A stretch of DNA of 64,000 nucleotides from Martelella endophytica (GCF_000960975.1 NZ_CP010803.1:2880405-2944404); one strand, 5' to 3'. Shown: positions 36,643 to 45,317, numbered from the stretch's first letter. The notes: generated by a model not told the origin, from the letters alone. Translations and numbers: made by a program.

Positions 36643-37146
36643 TGGCTGCAATCATCTCCCACGCCGCGCCCATTGCTGCGTGCGGCGACCCGGGCGCGGG
36701 CCCGTCTCCTCCATTGTGCCTGCAGGCAGGCTCCTCCCGTTGCCACGGAACGCAAAAGGGTTCACTCTGTGGCGCGCGCCGGCGACGCGAGGCCTCCACG
36801 GTCGAACCGGCCTTTGCAGTCTATAGGCAGACGGGCTGAAACGATACAGAAAAATTCAGATGCTTGCTGACGGTCGTTTCCGCTGAAGCGTTGCGCCGGG
36901 CGGAAAATGCTCCACGCGCTTCTGCTGCGCTTGCGAATAGTCTCTGGATGTAGCGCAAAATCAGCTAGATATAATAGTAATAACTTTTTCATTTCGTGTT
37001 TTTGCGACGCAGCATTTCGCGTTGTTCATCGATTGCCGTCTAGTTCGAAAGTATAAAACGCGGAAAAATGTCGATAAAAAGGTTGCGTGTATTTTAGCTT
37101 TCGCATACCGTTTTCCGGTAACGTTTCAGTTTATTGGGAGGATAGC
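36643..37146. other. 504-bp divergent control region of the sugar cluster
   Basis: A long non-coding region between the LacI gene and the binding-protein gene. The right half (about 36960-37146) is clearly AT-rich against the GC-rich genome. It holds a perfect TATAAT at 36970-36975 but no fitting -35 at the right spacing, and a palindrome at 37106-37120. No small ORF convinces. Confidence 0.55.
37106..37120. promoter_or_regulatory. candidate LacI operator (inverted repeat)
   Basis: Perfect inverted repeat TACCG-N5-CGGTA, 26 bp before the binding-protein start and inside the AT-rich region. This is where an operator for the adjacent LacI regulator would be expected. Its half-sites are not a known consensus I can name. 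Confidence 0.35.
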
Positions 37147-38385
37147 ATGAAACGCGTTTTACTCTCGGCTGCTCTTGCGGCCGGTGTTGCCATGCCTTTC
37201 ACCGTCGCCAACGCAACCGATCTCGAAGTCACCCACTGGTGGACCTCGGGCGGCGAGGCGGCGGCGGTCAAGGTTCTGGCCGACAACTATGATGCGCTCG
37301 GCGATAACCACTGGGTCGACAGCGCCATTGCCGGTTCCGGCTCGACCGCAAATCCGATCATCATCAGCCGCATTCTCGGCGGCAATCCGATGGGCGCCAC
37401 CCAGATGAACACCGGCCGCGATGCCGAGGAGCTCATCAAGGCGGGCCTTATGCTGGACCTGACCGATCTTGCCGAGGAAGAGGGCTGGCGCGATGTCATT
37501 CGTCCGGCGAAGCTTCTCGAAGCCTGCGAATACGAGGGGCATATCTACTGCGTGCCGATCAACATTCACTCCTGGCAGTGGATGTGGCTGAACCGCAAGG
37601 TGTTCGAAGACAACGGCATGGAGGTTCCCGCCAATTGGGACGAACTGGTCGCCGACGCGCCGAAGCTTCGTGAGGCCGGCGTCGTGCCGCTCGCCACCGG
37701 CCAGCCGTGGCAGGTCGACGGTATCCGCAACGTCATGCAGAGCGCCATTGGTGGCATCGACAACTATCTCGCCGTCAATGGCGACAAGGACCCCGAAGCC
37801 GTCATGAGCGACGAGAACCGGGCCATCTGGGAAGCCTTTGCCGAGGCTCGCGAGATGGTGGACGATGCCTATTCCGGCCGTGACTGGAATGTGGCCACCA
37901 ACATGGTGATCCAGGGCGACGCCGCTGCCCAGATCATGGGCGACTGGGCCCAGGGCGAATTCGCCATGGCAGGCCAGGAGGCCGGTGTCGATTATGATTG
38001 CCTTCCCGGTCTCGGCATGAACCCGGTTCTCGATACCGGTGGTGATGCCTTCTATTTCCCGAAGACGGATGATCCGGCGATCACGGAGGCGCAGCTGCAG
38101 CTTGCCTCGATGCTGATCTCGCCGGAGACGCAGGTCGAGTTCAACCTCGTCAAGGGCTCGCTGCCGGTGCGCGGTGATGTCGATCTCGAGGCGGCCAATG
38201 CCTGCATGAAGAAGGGTCTCGACATCCTCGAGAACCCCGACAACGTCCTGCCGTCCACCGAGCAGTTGCTCGACTCCGACACGCAGGGCCAGATTACCGA
38301 TCTCGCGCTTGAGTTCTTCTCCTCTGACATGTCGGTTGATGAAGCGATGGAGCGCCAGAAGGAAATCATCGAACAGGCCATGTAA
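37147..38385 (+). CDS. CUT1-type sugar ABC transporter, solute-binding protein
   Basis: 412 residues, family 1 extracellular binding protein. Signal peptide ends near residue 23 (ANA then TDLEVTHWWTSGGE). The motif set THWWTSGGEAAAV and NTGRDAEELIKAG resembles glucose/mannose-type GtsA/GlcE proteins of rhizobia and pseudomonads; this is from memory of the family, not a search. GGGAGG lies just before the ATG at 37147. It captures the sugar in the periplasm and delivers it to the two permeases downstream. A strong stem-loop follows at 38408-38443. Confidence 0.85.
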   Translation: MKRVLLSAALAAGVAMPFTVANATDLEVTHWWTSGGEAAAVKVLADNYDALGDNHWVDSAIAGSGSTANPIIISRILGGNPMGATQMNTGRDAEELIKAGLMLDLTDLAEEEGWRDVIRPAKLLEACEYEGHIYCVPINIHSWQWMWLNRKVFEDNGMEVPANWDELVADAPKLREAGVVPLATGQPWQVDGIRNVMQSAIGGIDNYLAVNGDKDPEAVMSDENRAIWEAFAEAREMVDDAYSGRDWNVATNMVIQGDAAAQIMGDWAQGEFAMAGQEAGVDYDCLPGLGMNPVLDTGGDAFYFPKTDDPAITEAQLQLASMLISPETQVEFNLVKGSLPVRGDVDLEAANACMKKGLDILENPDNVLPSTEQLLDSDTQGQITDLALEFFSSDMSVDEAMERQKEIIEQAM

Positions 38386-38407
38386 CAGCGGACCTGAAAC
38401 GGGGAGG

Positions 38408-38443
38408 AGGCGGGCCGCGACGTCCGTGTCGCGTGGCCCGCCT
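38408..38443 (+). promoter_or_regulatory. intercistronic stem-loop after the sugar binding-protein gene
   Basis: Arms GGCGGGCC and GGCCCGCC, continued by GCGAC / GTCGC with a 2-nt bulge, form a strong hairpin 23 bp after the stop. Only a weak T-rich tail follows (TTCTCTGTT), so it may attenuate or stabilise rather than fully terminate. Confidence 0.6.
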
Positions 38444-38486
38444 TCTCTGTTCCGCCTGAAAACCAGAAACTGTTTGGGGAGCTGCA

Positions 38487-39380
38487 ATGGCTACTGTCGC
38501 TCGCCGTCCATTCGCCCTGTTCAAGAATTTGAACGCGAAGATCGCGGCCATACCGATGATGCTCACCGCAGTGGTCATCTTCATCGGCTGCACCGCCTGG
38601 ACGGTCATATACTCCTTCACCGACTCGCGCCTGTTGCCGAGCGAGAATTTCGTCGGCCTCGCCCAGTATGATCGCCTGTTCGGCACGACGCGCTGGAATG
38701 TCGCGATCATCAACCTGCTGATCTATGGCAGCCTCAGTCTTATCTTCTCGTTCGTGATCGGCTTCCTGCTGGCGACACTGCTCGACCAGAAGATCCGCTT
38801 CGAGAACACCTTTCGCACGATCTTTCTCTATCCCTTCGCGCTGTCCTTCATCGTCACTGGCCTCGTCTGGCAGTGGATTCTCGATCCGGGTCTCGGCCTG
38901 CCGAAATTCCTCGGCGAGCTCGGGCTGCCGGGCGGTGATTTCGCGTTGCTCGGCAACAAGCACACCGTCATCTACGCGCTGGTGCTTGCCGGTCTCTGGC
39001 AGGGCACGGGGCTCGTCATGGTGCTGATGCTTGCCGGTCTGCGCGGGATCGACAGCGAAATCTGGAAGGCGGCCAAGGTCGACGGCATACCGGCCTGGCG
39101 CACCTACATCTTCATCGTCATTCCGATGATGCGCGGCGTTTTCGTCACCACGCTGGTGATCGTCGCTTCCGGCATTGTCCGCGTCTACGACCTCGTCGTC
39201 GCGATGACGCAGGGCGGACCGGGCTTTGCCTCGGAAGTCCCTGCGAAATACGTCTACGACCTGATGTTCCAGCGCGGCAATATCGCCCAGGGGCTTGCGG
39301 CCTCGACTGTCATGCTCGTCACCGTCTTCATCATCATCGTGCCTTGGGCGCTGATGGAATTCAGGCAGAAAAGAAAGTGA
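38487..39380 (+). CDS. CUT1-type sugar ABC transporter, permease 1
   Basis: 297 residues, six-helix permease of the MalF type. The EAA loop region reads EIWKAAKVDGIPAWRTYIFIVIPMM near 190-215. It probably pairs with the permease encoded 10 bp downstream. GGGGAG lies before the ATG at 38487. It transports sugar across the inner membrane for the binding protein encoded upstream. Confidence 0.9.
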   Translation: MATVARRPFALFKNLNAKIAAIPMMLTAVVIFIGCTAWTVIYSFTDSRLLPSENFVGLAQYDRLFGTTRWNVAIINLLIYGSLSLIFSFVIGFLLATLLDQKIRFENTFRTIFLYPFALSFIVTGLVWQWILDPGLGLPKFLGELGLPGGDFALLGNKHTVIYALVLAGLWQGTGLVMVLMLAGLRGIDSEIWKAAKVDGIPAWRTYIFIVIPMMRGVFVTTLVIVASGIVRVYDLVVAMTQGGPGFASEVPAKYVYDLMFQRGNIAQGLAASTVMLVTVFIIIVPWALMEFRQKRK

Positions 39381-39390
39381 GGAGGGCGTG

Positions 39391-40287
39391 ATGGCTAACA
39401 CAACCACGATCGAACCATCCGGACCGCGCCCGCAGCGCCGCTTCGCGCCATCCCGGATCATTCTCTATTCCATCCTCTTCGTTGCCGCGGTCTATTACCT
39501 GATCCCGCTCTACGTGATGGTCGTGACCTCGTTGAAAGGCATGCCGGAAATCCGCATGGGCAACATCTTCGCCCCGCCGGTCGAGATCACCTTCGAACCC
39601 TGGGTGAAAGCCTGGAGCCAGGCCTGTACCGGGCTTTACTGCGAAGGCATTCGCGTCGGCTTCTGGAATTCCGTGAAGATCACCATACCGGGCATCATCG
39701 TCTCGATCGCGGTCGCTTCGGTGAATGGCTATGCGCTTGCCAACTGGCGGTTCAAGGGCTCGGAATTCTTCTTCACCGTGCTCCTGTTCGGGGCGTTCAT
39801 TCCCTATCAGGTCATGCTCTATCCGCTGGTGATCATCCTGCGCGAACTGCACATGTTCTCCACGCTGCCCGGCATCGTGCTGGTGCACACCATCTTCGGC
39901 ATGCCGATCCTGACGCTCTTGTTCCGCAACTATTTCGCCTCGTTGCCCGAGGAGCTGTTCAAGGCGGCGCGTGTGGATGGGGCAGGCTTCTGGCAGATCT
40001 TCTTCCGGATCATGCTGCCGATGTCGCTGCCGATCTTCGTTGTCGGCATGATCATCCAGACGACCGGCATCTGGAACGACTTCCTGTTCGGCGTGATCTT
40101 CGCCGGCCAGCAGAACTATCCGATGACCGTCCAGCTCAACAACATCGTCAACGCGGTGCAGGGTGTGAAGGAATATAACGTCAACATGGCGGCAACCCTT
40201 CTGACCGGCCTTGTGCCGCTGATTGTCTATTTCGTCTCCGGACCGCTGTTCGTGCGCGGCATTGCCGCCGGCGCGGTGAAAGGGTGA
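39391..40287 (+). CDS. CUT1-type sugar ABC transporter, permease 2
   Basis: 298 residues, MalG-type permease. The EAA loop is EELFKAARVDGAGFWQIFFRIMLPMSLP near 190-217. It starts at the ATG at 39391 after GGAGGG; a GTG one codon earlier would add one residue. Its stop lies immediately before the ATG of the ATPase gene (TGA-ATG), so the three genes are tightly coupled. Confidence 0.9.
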   Translation: MANTTTIEPSGPRPQRRFAPSRIILYSILFVAAVYYLIPLYVMVVTSLKGMPEIRMGNIFAPPVEITFEPWVKAWSQACTGLYCEGIRVGFWNSVKITIPGIIVSIAVASVNGYALANWRFKGSEFFFTVLLFGAFIPYQVMLYPLVIILRELHMFSTLPGIVLVHTIFGMPILTLLFRNYFASLPEELFKAARVDGAGFWQIFFRIMLPMSLPIFVVGMIIQTTGIWNDFLFGVIFAGQQNYPMTVQLNNIVNAVQGVKEYNVNMAATLLTGLVPLIVYFVSGPLFVRGIAAGAVKG

Positions 40288-41385
40288 ATGATGAACACAA
40301 GTGTCTCCATCAAGGATCTGTCGCTGTCCTTCGGCGCCGTCGACGTCCTGAAAAATCTCGACCTCGACATTCAGGACGGCGAGTTTCTCGTGTTGCTTGG
40401 CTCGTCCGGCTGCGGCAAGTCGACATTGCTCAACTGCATTGCCGGCCTGCTCGATGTCACCGGCGGGCAGATCTTTATCAAGGACAAGAACGTCACCTGG
40501 CTCGAGCCCAAGGATCGCGGCATCGGCATGGTGTTCCAGTCCTATGCGCTCTATCCGCAGATGACGGTCGAGAAGAACCTTTCCTTCGGCCTGCAGGTGG
40601 CAAAAGTGCCGAAGGCGGAGATCGAGAAGCGCGTGAAGCGGGCGTCGGAGATCCTGCAGATCGAGCCGCTCCTGAAGCGCAAGCCGGCCGAGCTTTCGGG
40701 CGGCCAGCGTCAACGTGTGGCCATCGGCCGCGCTCTGGTGCGCGATGTCGATGTCTTCCTATTCGACGAGCCGCTCTCGAACCTTGATGCCAAGCTCCGT
40801 TCGGAGCTGCGCGTCGAGATCAAGCGTCTGCACCAGTCCCTTGAAAACACGATGATTTATGTGACTCACGACCAGATCGAGGCGATGACGCTCGCCGACC
40901 GGATCGCGATCATGCGCGGCGGGGTCATCCAGCAGCTCGACGAGCCGACGACGATCTACAACCGCCCGGTCAATCGTTATGTCGCGGGCTTCATCGGCTC
41001 GCCGCCGATGAATTTCCTGGAGGGCGAGCTCGGCATGAAGGACGGTGAACCGGTCTTTCACGCGGAGGATATCACCTTCTCGCTCAAGGGCTATGATGCC
41101 AACGGCACGCTGCCGGAAAGCGGCAAGGCCGTGCTCGGCGTGCGCCCAGAGCACATCATGATCGACAGGAACCTGACGGGAGGCCACAACGAGGTGCATG
41201 AGGCGGTCGTCGATCTCGAGGAGCCGATGGGCGCCGACAGCCTGCTCTGGCTCAAATACGGCAAGCATCTGATTACCGTCCGCGTCAACGGCAACACCCG
41301 TTACAAGGTCGGCCAGACGGTGCGGTTCGCGCTTGATATCCCGCTCGCCTCGGTGTTCGACGCCAAGTCCGAACTCAGGCTCTGA
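40288..41385 (+). CDS. CUT1-type sugar ABC transporter, ATP-binding protein
   Basis: 365 residues, MalK/UgpC-type ATPase. Walker A GSSGCGKST, signature LSGGQRQRVAIGRAL, Walker B LFDEPLSNLD and H-loop YVTHDQ are all intact. A C-terminal TOBE-like regulatory domain follows (about 245-365). It starts directly after the permease stop. Hydrolyses ATP to drive sugar import; MalK-type domains may also take part in regulation, but none is shown here. Confidence 0.92.
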   Translation: MMNTSVSIKDLSLSFGAVDVLKNLDLDIQDGEFLVLLGSSGCGKSTLLNCIAGLLDVTGGQIFIKDKNVTWLEPKDRGIGMVFQSYALYPQMTVEKNLSFGLQVAKVPKAEIEKRVKRASEILQIEPLLKRKPAELSGGQRQRVAIGRALVRDVDVFLFDEPLSNLDAKLRSELRVEIKRLHQSLENTMIYVTHDQIEAMTLADRIAIMRGGVIQQLDEPTTIYNRPVNRYVAGFIGSPPMNFLEGELGMKDGEPVFHAEDITFSLKGYDANGTLPESGKAVLGVRPEHIMIDRNLTGGHNEVHEAVVDLEEPMGADSLLWLKYGKHLITVRVNGNTRYKVGQTVRFALDIPLASVFDAKSELRL

Positions 41386-41472
41386 AACGGGGCGGCACGT
41401 GCTTTAAAAATGGCTCTGGAGGGGGCCGATCCCCTTCCGAAGCCGTTATGACAGATGTAAACAGGAACGAAC

Positions 41473-41495
41473 GCCGGCGCCACCGAAGCGCCGGC
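41473..41495 (+). promoter_or_regulatory. stem-loop between transporter and sugar-processing genes
   Basis: Perfect 8-bp stem GCCGGCGC / GCGCCGGC with a 7-nt loop. No T-run follows. It lies in the 154-bp gap after the ATPase gene. Confidence 0.5.
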
Positions 41496-41510
41496 TGTTC
41501 AGCGAAGGAA

Positions 41511-41529
41511 CGGCAGCTAGGAACTGCCG
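41511..41529 (+). promoter_or_regulatory. second stem-loop before the isomerase gene
   Basis: CGGCAG / CTGCCG 6-bp stem with a 7-nt loop, just before the ribosome-binding site GGAGG of the next gene. It could mask or expose that site. Confidence 0.35.
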
Positions 41530-41539
41530 GGAGGAAGAC

Positions 41540-42301
41540 ATGACCAAACTTGGATTTCAACTTTACAGCGCCCGCAACTACCAGCCCTTTTCCAAGATCT
41601 TCAAGAAGCTTGCCGCTGCCGGCTATGGCGAGGTGGAAGGTTACGGCGCGCTTTATGACGACCTTGATGAAGCCGGCCTGAAGCGTCTCGATGCCGACCT
41701 CAACGCCATCGGCCTCACCATGCCGACCGGCCATTTCGGCCTGGCGATGCTGGAAGACGAGCCGGACCGCGTGCTCGAAATCGCCCGCACGCTTAACATG
41801 GACAGCATCTTCTGCCCGCATCTGGCTGCAGACGATCGGCCGGATACGGCCCAGGGCTGGCATGAGTTCGGCGCGCGTCTCGACGCCGCCGGCAAGCCCT
41901 ACCGCGATGCGGGCCTGATCTTCGGCTGGCACAACCACGACTTCGAGTTCAATTTCCTGCCGGACGGCACGGCGCCGATGCGCCACATCATGGAAGGCGG
42001 ACCGTCGTTGGCCTGGGAGGCGGATATCGCCTGGGTCATTCGCGGCGACGCCGATCCCTACTTCTGGATCGAGTTCCTGAAGGAGCGGATTTCCTCCGTC
42101 CATGTCAAGGATATCGCCGAGGAAGGTGAGAACGAGGATGAGGACGGCTGGGCCGATGTGGGCTATGGCAAGGTCGACTGGAAGGGACTGATGACCGTCC
42201 TGAAGTCGATGCCGATCAAGCACTACATCGTCGAGCATGATAATCCGAATGACATCGAGCGGTTGATCGAGCGTTCGGTTGCATCCTTCCAGACCTATTG
42301 A
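41540..42301 (+). CDS. sugar phosphate isomerase/epimerase family protein
   Basis: 253 residues of the AP-endonuclease-2/xylose-isomerase-like TIM barrel. Metal-ligand residues are recognisable in GWHNHDFEF, ISSVHVKD and YIVEHDN. Members interconvert or epimerise sugars, inosose or keto-sugars. GGAGGAAG lies before the ATG at 41540. It follows the ABC transporter genes and precedes a Gfo/Idh dehydrogenase, so it probably processes the imported sugar. Confidence 0.85.
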   Translation: MTKLGFQLYSARNYQPFSKIFKKLAAAGYGEVEGYGALYDDLDEAGLKRLDADLNAIGLTMPTGHFGLAMLEDEPDRVLEIARTLNMDSIFCPHLAADDRPDTAQGWHEFGARLDAAGKPYRDAGLIFGWHNHDFEFNFLPDGTAPMRHIMEGGPSLAWEADIAWVIRGDADPYFWIEFLKERISSVHVKDIAEEGENEDEDGWADVGYGKVDWKGLMTVLKSMPIKHYIVEHDNPNDIERLIERSVASFQTY

Positions 42302-42312
42302 TTGGGGCCATC

Positions 42313-43446
42313 ATGACCAGAGAACTGGGTGTCGGCATCCTCGGATGCGGCAATATTTCCGCGACCTATTTTTCGCTCGCGCCAATGTTCAGGGGCATCA
42401 AGGTGCTGGCCTGTGCCGACCTGAACCCGGCCGCGGCCGGAGCCCGCGCAGAGGAATATGGCGTCAGCGCACAAAGCGTCGACGCGCTTCTTGCCAATGA
42501 CGAGATCGACGTCATCGTCAATCTCACCATACCGGCCGCGCATTATGAAATGTCGAAACGGGCGCTCGAGGCCGGCAAGCATGTCTATTCCGAAAAGCCG
42601 CTGGTGCTTTCCGTTGACGAGGGCAAGGAGCTTGGCCGGATCGCCAGGGAGAAGGGGCTTTCGGTCGGTTGCGCGCCGGATACCTTCCTTGGCGGCGCCC
42701 ACCAGGCGGCGCGCAAGTACATCGATGAGGGCGGTATCGGCCGGGTCACCTCCGGCACTTGCCACGTGATGAGCGCGGGCATGGAGATGTGGCATCCGAA
42801 CCCGGACTTCTTCTTCCTGCCGGGCGGCGGGCCGATCCTCGACCTCGGACCCTACTACATCGCCAACCTGATCAACCTGATCGGGCCGGTGAAACGGGTG
42901 GCGGCGCTGACCTCTATGGCCAACGAGACCCGCACGATCACCTCTCAGCCACGCAGCGGCGAGATCATTCCGGTGAAGACGCCGACCAATATCCACGCGC
43001 TGCTTGAATTCGCCAACGGCGCGACGATCTCGCTCGGTGCTAGCTGGGATGTCTGGGCGCACCGCCATTCCAACATGGAGCTTTATGGCACCGAGGGCTC
43101 GCTATTTGTGCCGGATCCGAACTTCTTCGGCGGCAAGGTCGAGGCGGCCGGCCGCGATGGCGCGCTGACCGATCTGAAGACGGACGACCATCCCTTCGGC
43201 AAGTCGAACCAGGATACGGCGAAGGGCGGACGGGCGAACTACCGCACGGCAGGCCTTGCCGACATGGCGCTCGCGCTGATCGAGGGGCGTGACGCGCGCT
43301 GCTCTCTGGAGCGCGCGCTCCACGGCGTCGATGTCATGGCGGCGATCCTGAAATCCGGCGAGACCGGCGCTTTCGTCACGTTGTCGACCACCTGCTCCCA
43401 GCCGGCGGCACTCGATGCCGAAGCGGCGGCGGCGCTGTTGCGGTAG
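42313..43446 (+). CDS. Gfo/Idh/MocA-family sugar dehydrogenase
   Basis: 377 residues. Rossmann block GILGCGNISATYFSLAP, the SEKPLVLS Lys block near residue 95, and GGGPILDLGPYYIANLINL (dinuclear/catalytic region) near 177-195. The start is the ATG at 42313, 11 bp after the isomerase stop. An NAD(P)-dependent oxidation of an imported sugar or a keto-glycoside is likely; the pair isomerase plus Gfo/Idh is typical of 3-keto-sugar pathways. A terminator follows at 43511-43534. Confidence 0.88.
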   Translation: MTRELGVGILGCGNISATYFSLAPMFRGIKVLACADLNPAAAGARAEEYGVSAQSVDALLANDEIDVIVNLTIPAAHYEMSKRALEAGKHVYSEKPLVLSVDEGKELGRIAREKGLSVGCAPDTFLGGAHQAARKYIDEGGIGRVTSGTCHVMSAGMEMWHPNPDFFFLPGGGPILDLGPYYIANLINLIGPVKRVAALTSMANETRTITSQPRSGEIIPVKTPTNIHALLEFANGATISLGASWDVWAHRHSNMELYGTEGSLFVPDPNFFGGKVEAAGRDGALTDLKTDDHPFGKSNQDTAKGGRANYRTAGLADMALALIEGRDARCSLERALHGVDVMAAILKSGETGAFVTLSTTCSQPAALDAEAAAALLR

Positions 43447-43510
43447 GTCAAGGCATGGCGCGACCGTGCCGGGCATGGCACTGGTCGCAAGGTTCGCTTA
43501 AGCTAGTCGG

Positions 43511-43534
43511 AAGGGCGGCGTCGGCCGCCCTTTT
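43511..43534 (+). terminator. intrinsic terminator after the Gfo/Idh gene
   Basis: Stem AAGGGCGGC / GCCGCCCTT with a 4-nt loop is followed by TT and then a weak run. It implies that the aldo/keto reductase gene downstream is expressed separately. Confidence 0.65.
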
Positions 43535-43617
43535 CACGAATGCACTGTGCCGCCAGCGCGGCCGTTCCACAGGCGCCGTCCTTCCCGGCGCAACCAGAAT
43601 GATCAGGATTTGAAACG

Positions 43618-44667
43618 ATGAGTTGGATACCGTCCGATACACGCTACGACACCATGAAATACAATCGCTGCGGCGCTTCGGGGCTGAAGTTGCCGGCGAT
43701 ATCACTCGGCCTCTGGCACAATTTCGGCGATGATACCGAACGCCAGCGCAAGGTTGCGATCTGCCAGACCGCGTTCGATGCTGGCATCACCCATTTCGAC
43801 CTTGCCAACAATTACGGCCCGCCGCCCGGTTCGGCAGAAATCGCCTTCGGCTCGATCCTGCGCAATGAATTCGCGGGGCTGCGCGATGAACTCATCATCT
43901 CGTCGAAGGCTGGCTACGGCATGTGGGCCGGGCCGTACGGCGAATGGGGCAGCCGCAAGAACCTGATCGCGTCCTGCGACCAGAGCCTGAAGCGACTCGG
44001 CCTCGACTATGTCGATATCTTCTATTCCCACCGCTTCGATCCCGATACGCCTCTGGAAGAGACCATGCAGGCGCTGGATCATATCGTGCGGTCGGGCAGG
44101 GCGCTCTATGTGGGAATTTCCTCCTACAATTCGCAGCGCACCCGCGAGGCCTACGCGATCCTGAAGGAGCTCAAGACGCCTTTCGTCATTCATCAGCCGA
44201 GCTATTCGATGATCAACCGCTGGGTCGAAGACGATGGACTTCTCGATACGCTTGAGGAACTCGGGCTCGGCTCGATCGTGTTCTCGCCGCTCGCCCAGGG
44301 CATGCTGACCTCGAAATATCTGATGGGCATTCCCGAAGACAGCCGCGCTGCCCAGGGCAAGTCGCTGCAGCAGGCGTTCCTCAAGGAGGAAACGATCGAG
44401 CATATCCGTGGACTGAACGCCATTGCCGAGCGGCGCGGCCAGACGCTGGCGCAAATGGCGCTGGCCTGGGTATTGCGCAAGGGCAGGGTGACCACGGCGC
44501 TGATCGGTGCAAGCCGGCCGGAGCAGGTGACCGATTGCGTCAGCGCGCTCGACAACCCGGATTTCACCGATGCCGAGCTTGCTGAAATCGACACGCTTGC
44601 GCTTGATGCCAACATCAACATCTGGGCGAAATCGGCCGAACGCAAAGGCCCCGAACGGAAGAAATAG
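43618..44667 (+). CDS. aldo/keto reductase (YghZ / L-glyceraldehyde-3-phosphate reductase type)
   Basis: 349 residues with the catalytic tetrad Asp61, Tyr66, Lys97 and His138. The start (RYDTMKYNRCG) and the NNYGPPPGSAE motif resemble E. coli YghZ and Kv-beta-like reductases that reduce aldehydes such as methylglyoxal or L-glyceraldehyde 3-phosphate. It sits downstream of the sugar cluster but after a terminator, so its link to that pathway is inference. The ATG at 43618 is preceded by CAGGA about 9 bp upstream. Confidence 0.85.
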   Translation: MSWIPSDTRYDTMKYNRCGASGLKLPAISLGLWHNFGDDTERQRKVAICQTAFDAGITHFDLANNYGPPPGSAEIAFGSILRNEFAGLRDELIISSKAGYGMWAGPYGEWGSRKNLIASCDQSLKRLGLDYVDIFYSHRFDPDTPLEETMQALDHIVRSGRALYVGISSYNSQRTREAYAILKELKTPFVIHQPSYSMINRWVEDDGLLDTLEELGLGSIVFSPLAQGMLTSKYLMGIPEDSRAAQGKSLQQAFLKEETIEHIRGLNAIAERRGQTLAQMALAWVLRKGRVTTALIGASRPEQVTDCVSALDNPDFTDAELAEIDTLALDANINIWAKSAERKGPERKK

Positions 44668-44686
44668 GGGCGAGGAGACGACGAGC

Positions 44687-44715
44687 GGTGGCGCGACAGA
44701 AGCGCGAGCCACCAC
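44687..44715 (+). terminator. possible terminator after the aldo/keto reductase
   Basis: An interrupted stem, GGTGGCGCG pairing with CGCGAGCCACC, is followed after three bases by TGTTTTG. The bulge makes it weak. Confidence 0.3.
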
Positions 44716-44815
44716 TGTTTTGCGAAAGCTTACAATGATTTAATCATTTGTTTTAGGCTGCGTTCAGCTTTGCCGCGTTAGTCTCGATGACAGTGCAGCA
44801 AACAAGGAGCTGATC

Positions 44816-45277
44816 GTGCGTAAACTGATCGTCGTCACCACACTTTCCCTCGGCCTCGGCCTGAGCCCGGCCGCCTTCGCCGCCGGCGGGCCGCCGCCCT
44901 GCGGAGGCAAGGGCCAGCCGGCCTGCAATCAGCCGCAGGGTGGCCCGGGTCAGCAGCACGGCCCTCAGGGCCAGCCGCAGCAGGGACACAACGGTGGCCA
45001 GCCCGGATCGCAGCAAGGGCATAACCAGCCTGCGCCGCAACCGCACGGCGGCGGCAATCAGCACCAGCCGCCGGGAAACCAGGCGCATCACGGCCCCAAG
45101 CCTGGCGACAAGCTGCCGCCCGGTGGTCGTGGTCATCCGGTGCCGCAGTCTGCCTATCAGCGCAATCACCTTCCGCCGCCGCCGCACGGCCAACAGTGGG
45201 TCCAGGTGGATGGTCAGTTCATTCTGATCAGCATCGCCACCGGCGTCATCTTCTCGGTGCTGGCAGGCAGCCGTTAA
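44816..45277 (+). CDS. RcnB-like periplasmic protein, Gln/Gly/Pro/His-rich
   Basis: 153 residues. A signal peptide (about 1-22, AAFA) precedes a long low-complexity part (about 30-110) rich in Gln, Gly, Pro and His, and a C-terminal RcnB-like segment (YQRNHLPPPPHGQQWVQVDG then a hydrophobic end). RcnB proteins are linked to nickel/cobalt homeostasis in E. coli. The GTG start at 44816 has AAGGAG 7 bp before it. The gene precedes the zinc cluster and converges with znuA; the metal link is an inference from position. Confidence 0.65.
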   Translation: MRKLIVVTTLSLGLGLSPAAFAAGGPPPCGGKGQPACNQPQGGPGQQHGPQGQPQQGHNGGQPGSQQGHNQPAPQPHGGGNQHQPPGNQAHHGPKPGDKLPPGGRGHPVPQSAYQRNHLPPPPHGQQWVQVDGQFILISIATGVIFSVLAGSR

Positions 45278-45284
45278 ACACAAA

Positions 45285-45317
45285 CGCCCGCGATACCTTT
45301 CGGTGTCGCGGGCGCTT
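45285..45317. terminator. terminator between the RcnB-like gene and znuA
   Basis: Stem CGCCCGCGATA / TGTCGCGGGCG (one G-U) with a short loop. On the minus strand TTTG follows; on the plus strand CTTTC. It separates two convergent genes. Confidence 0.6.

Noticed and set aside
36970..36975. Perfect TATAAT as the sugar-operon promoter
   Set aside because: No reasonable -35 at 16-18 bp; an AT-rich region yields such hexamers by chance.
43475..43500. Sigma-54 promoter before the aldo/keto reductase
   Set aside because: TGGCAC is present but the -12 element is TCGC instead of TTGC at the required distance.
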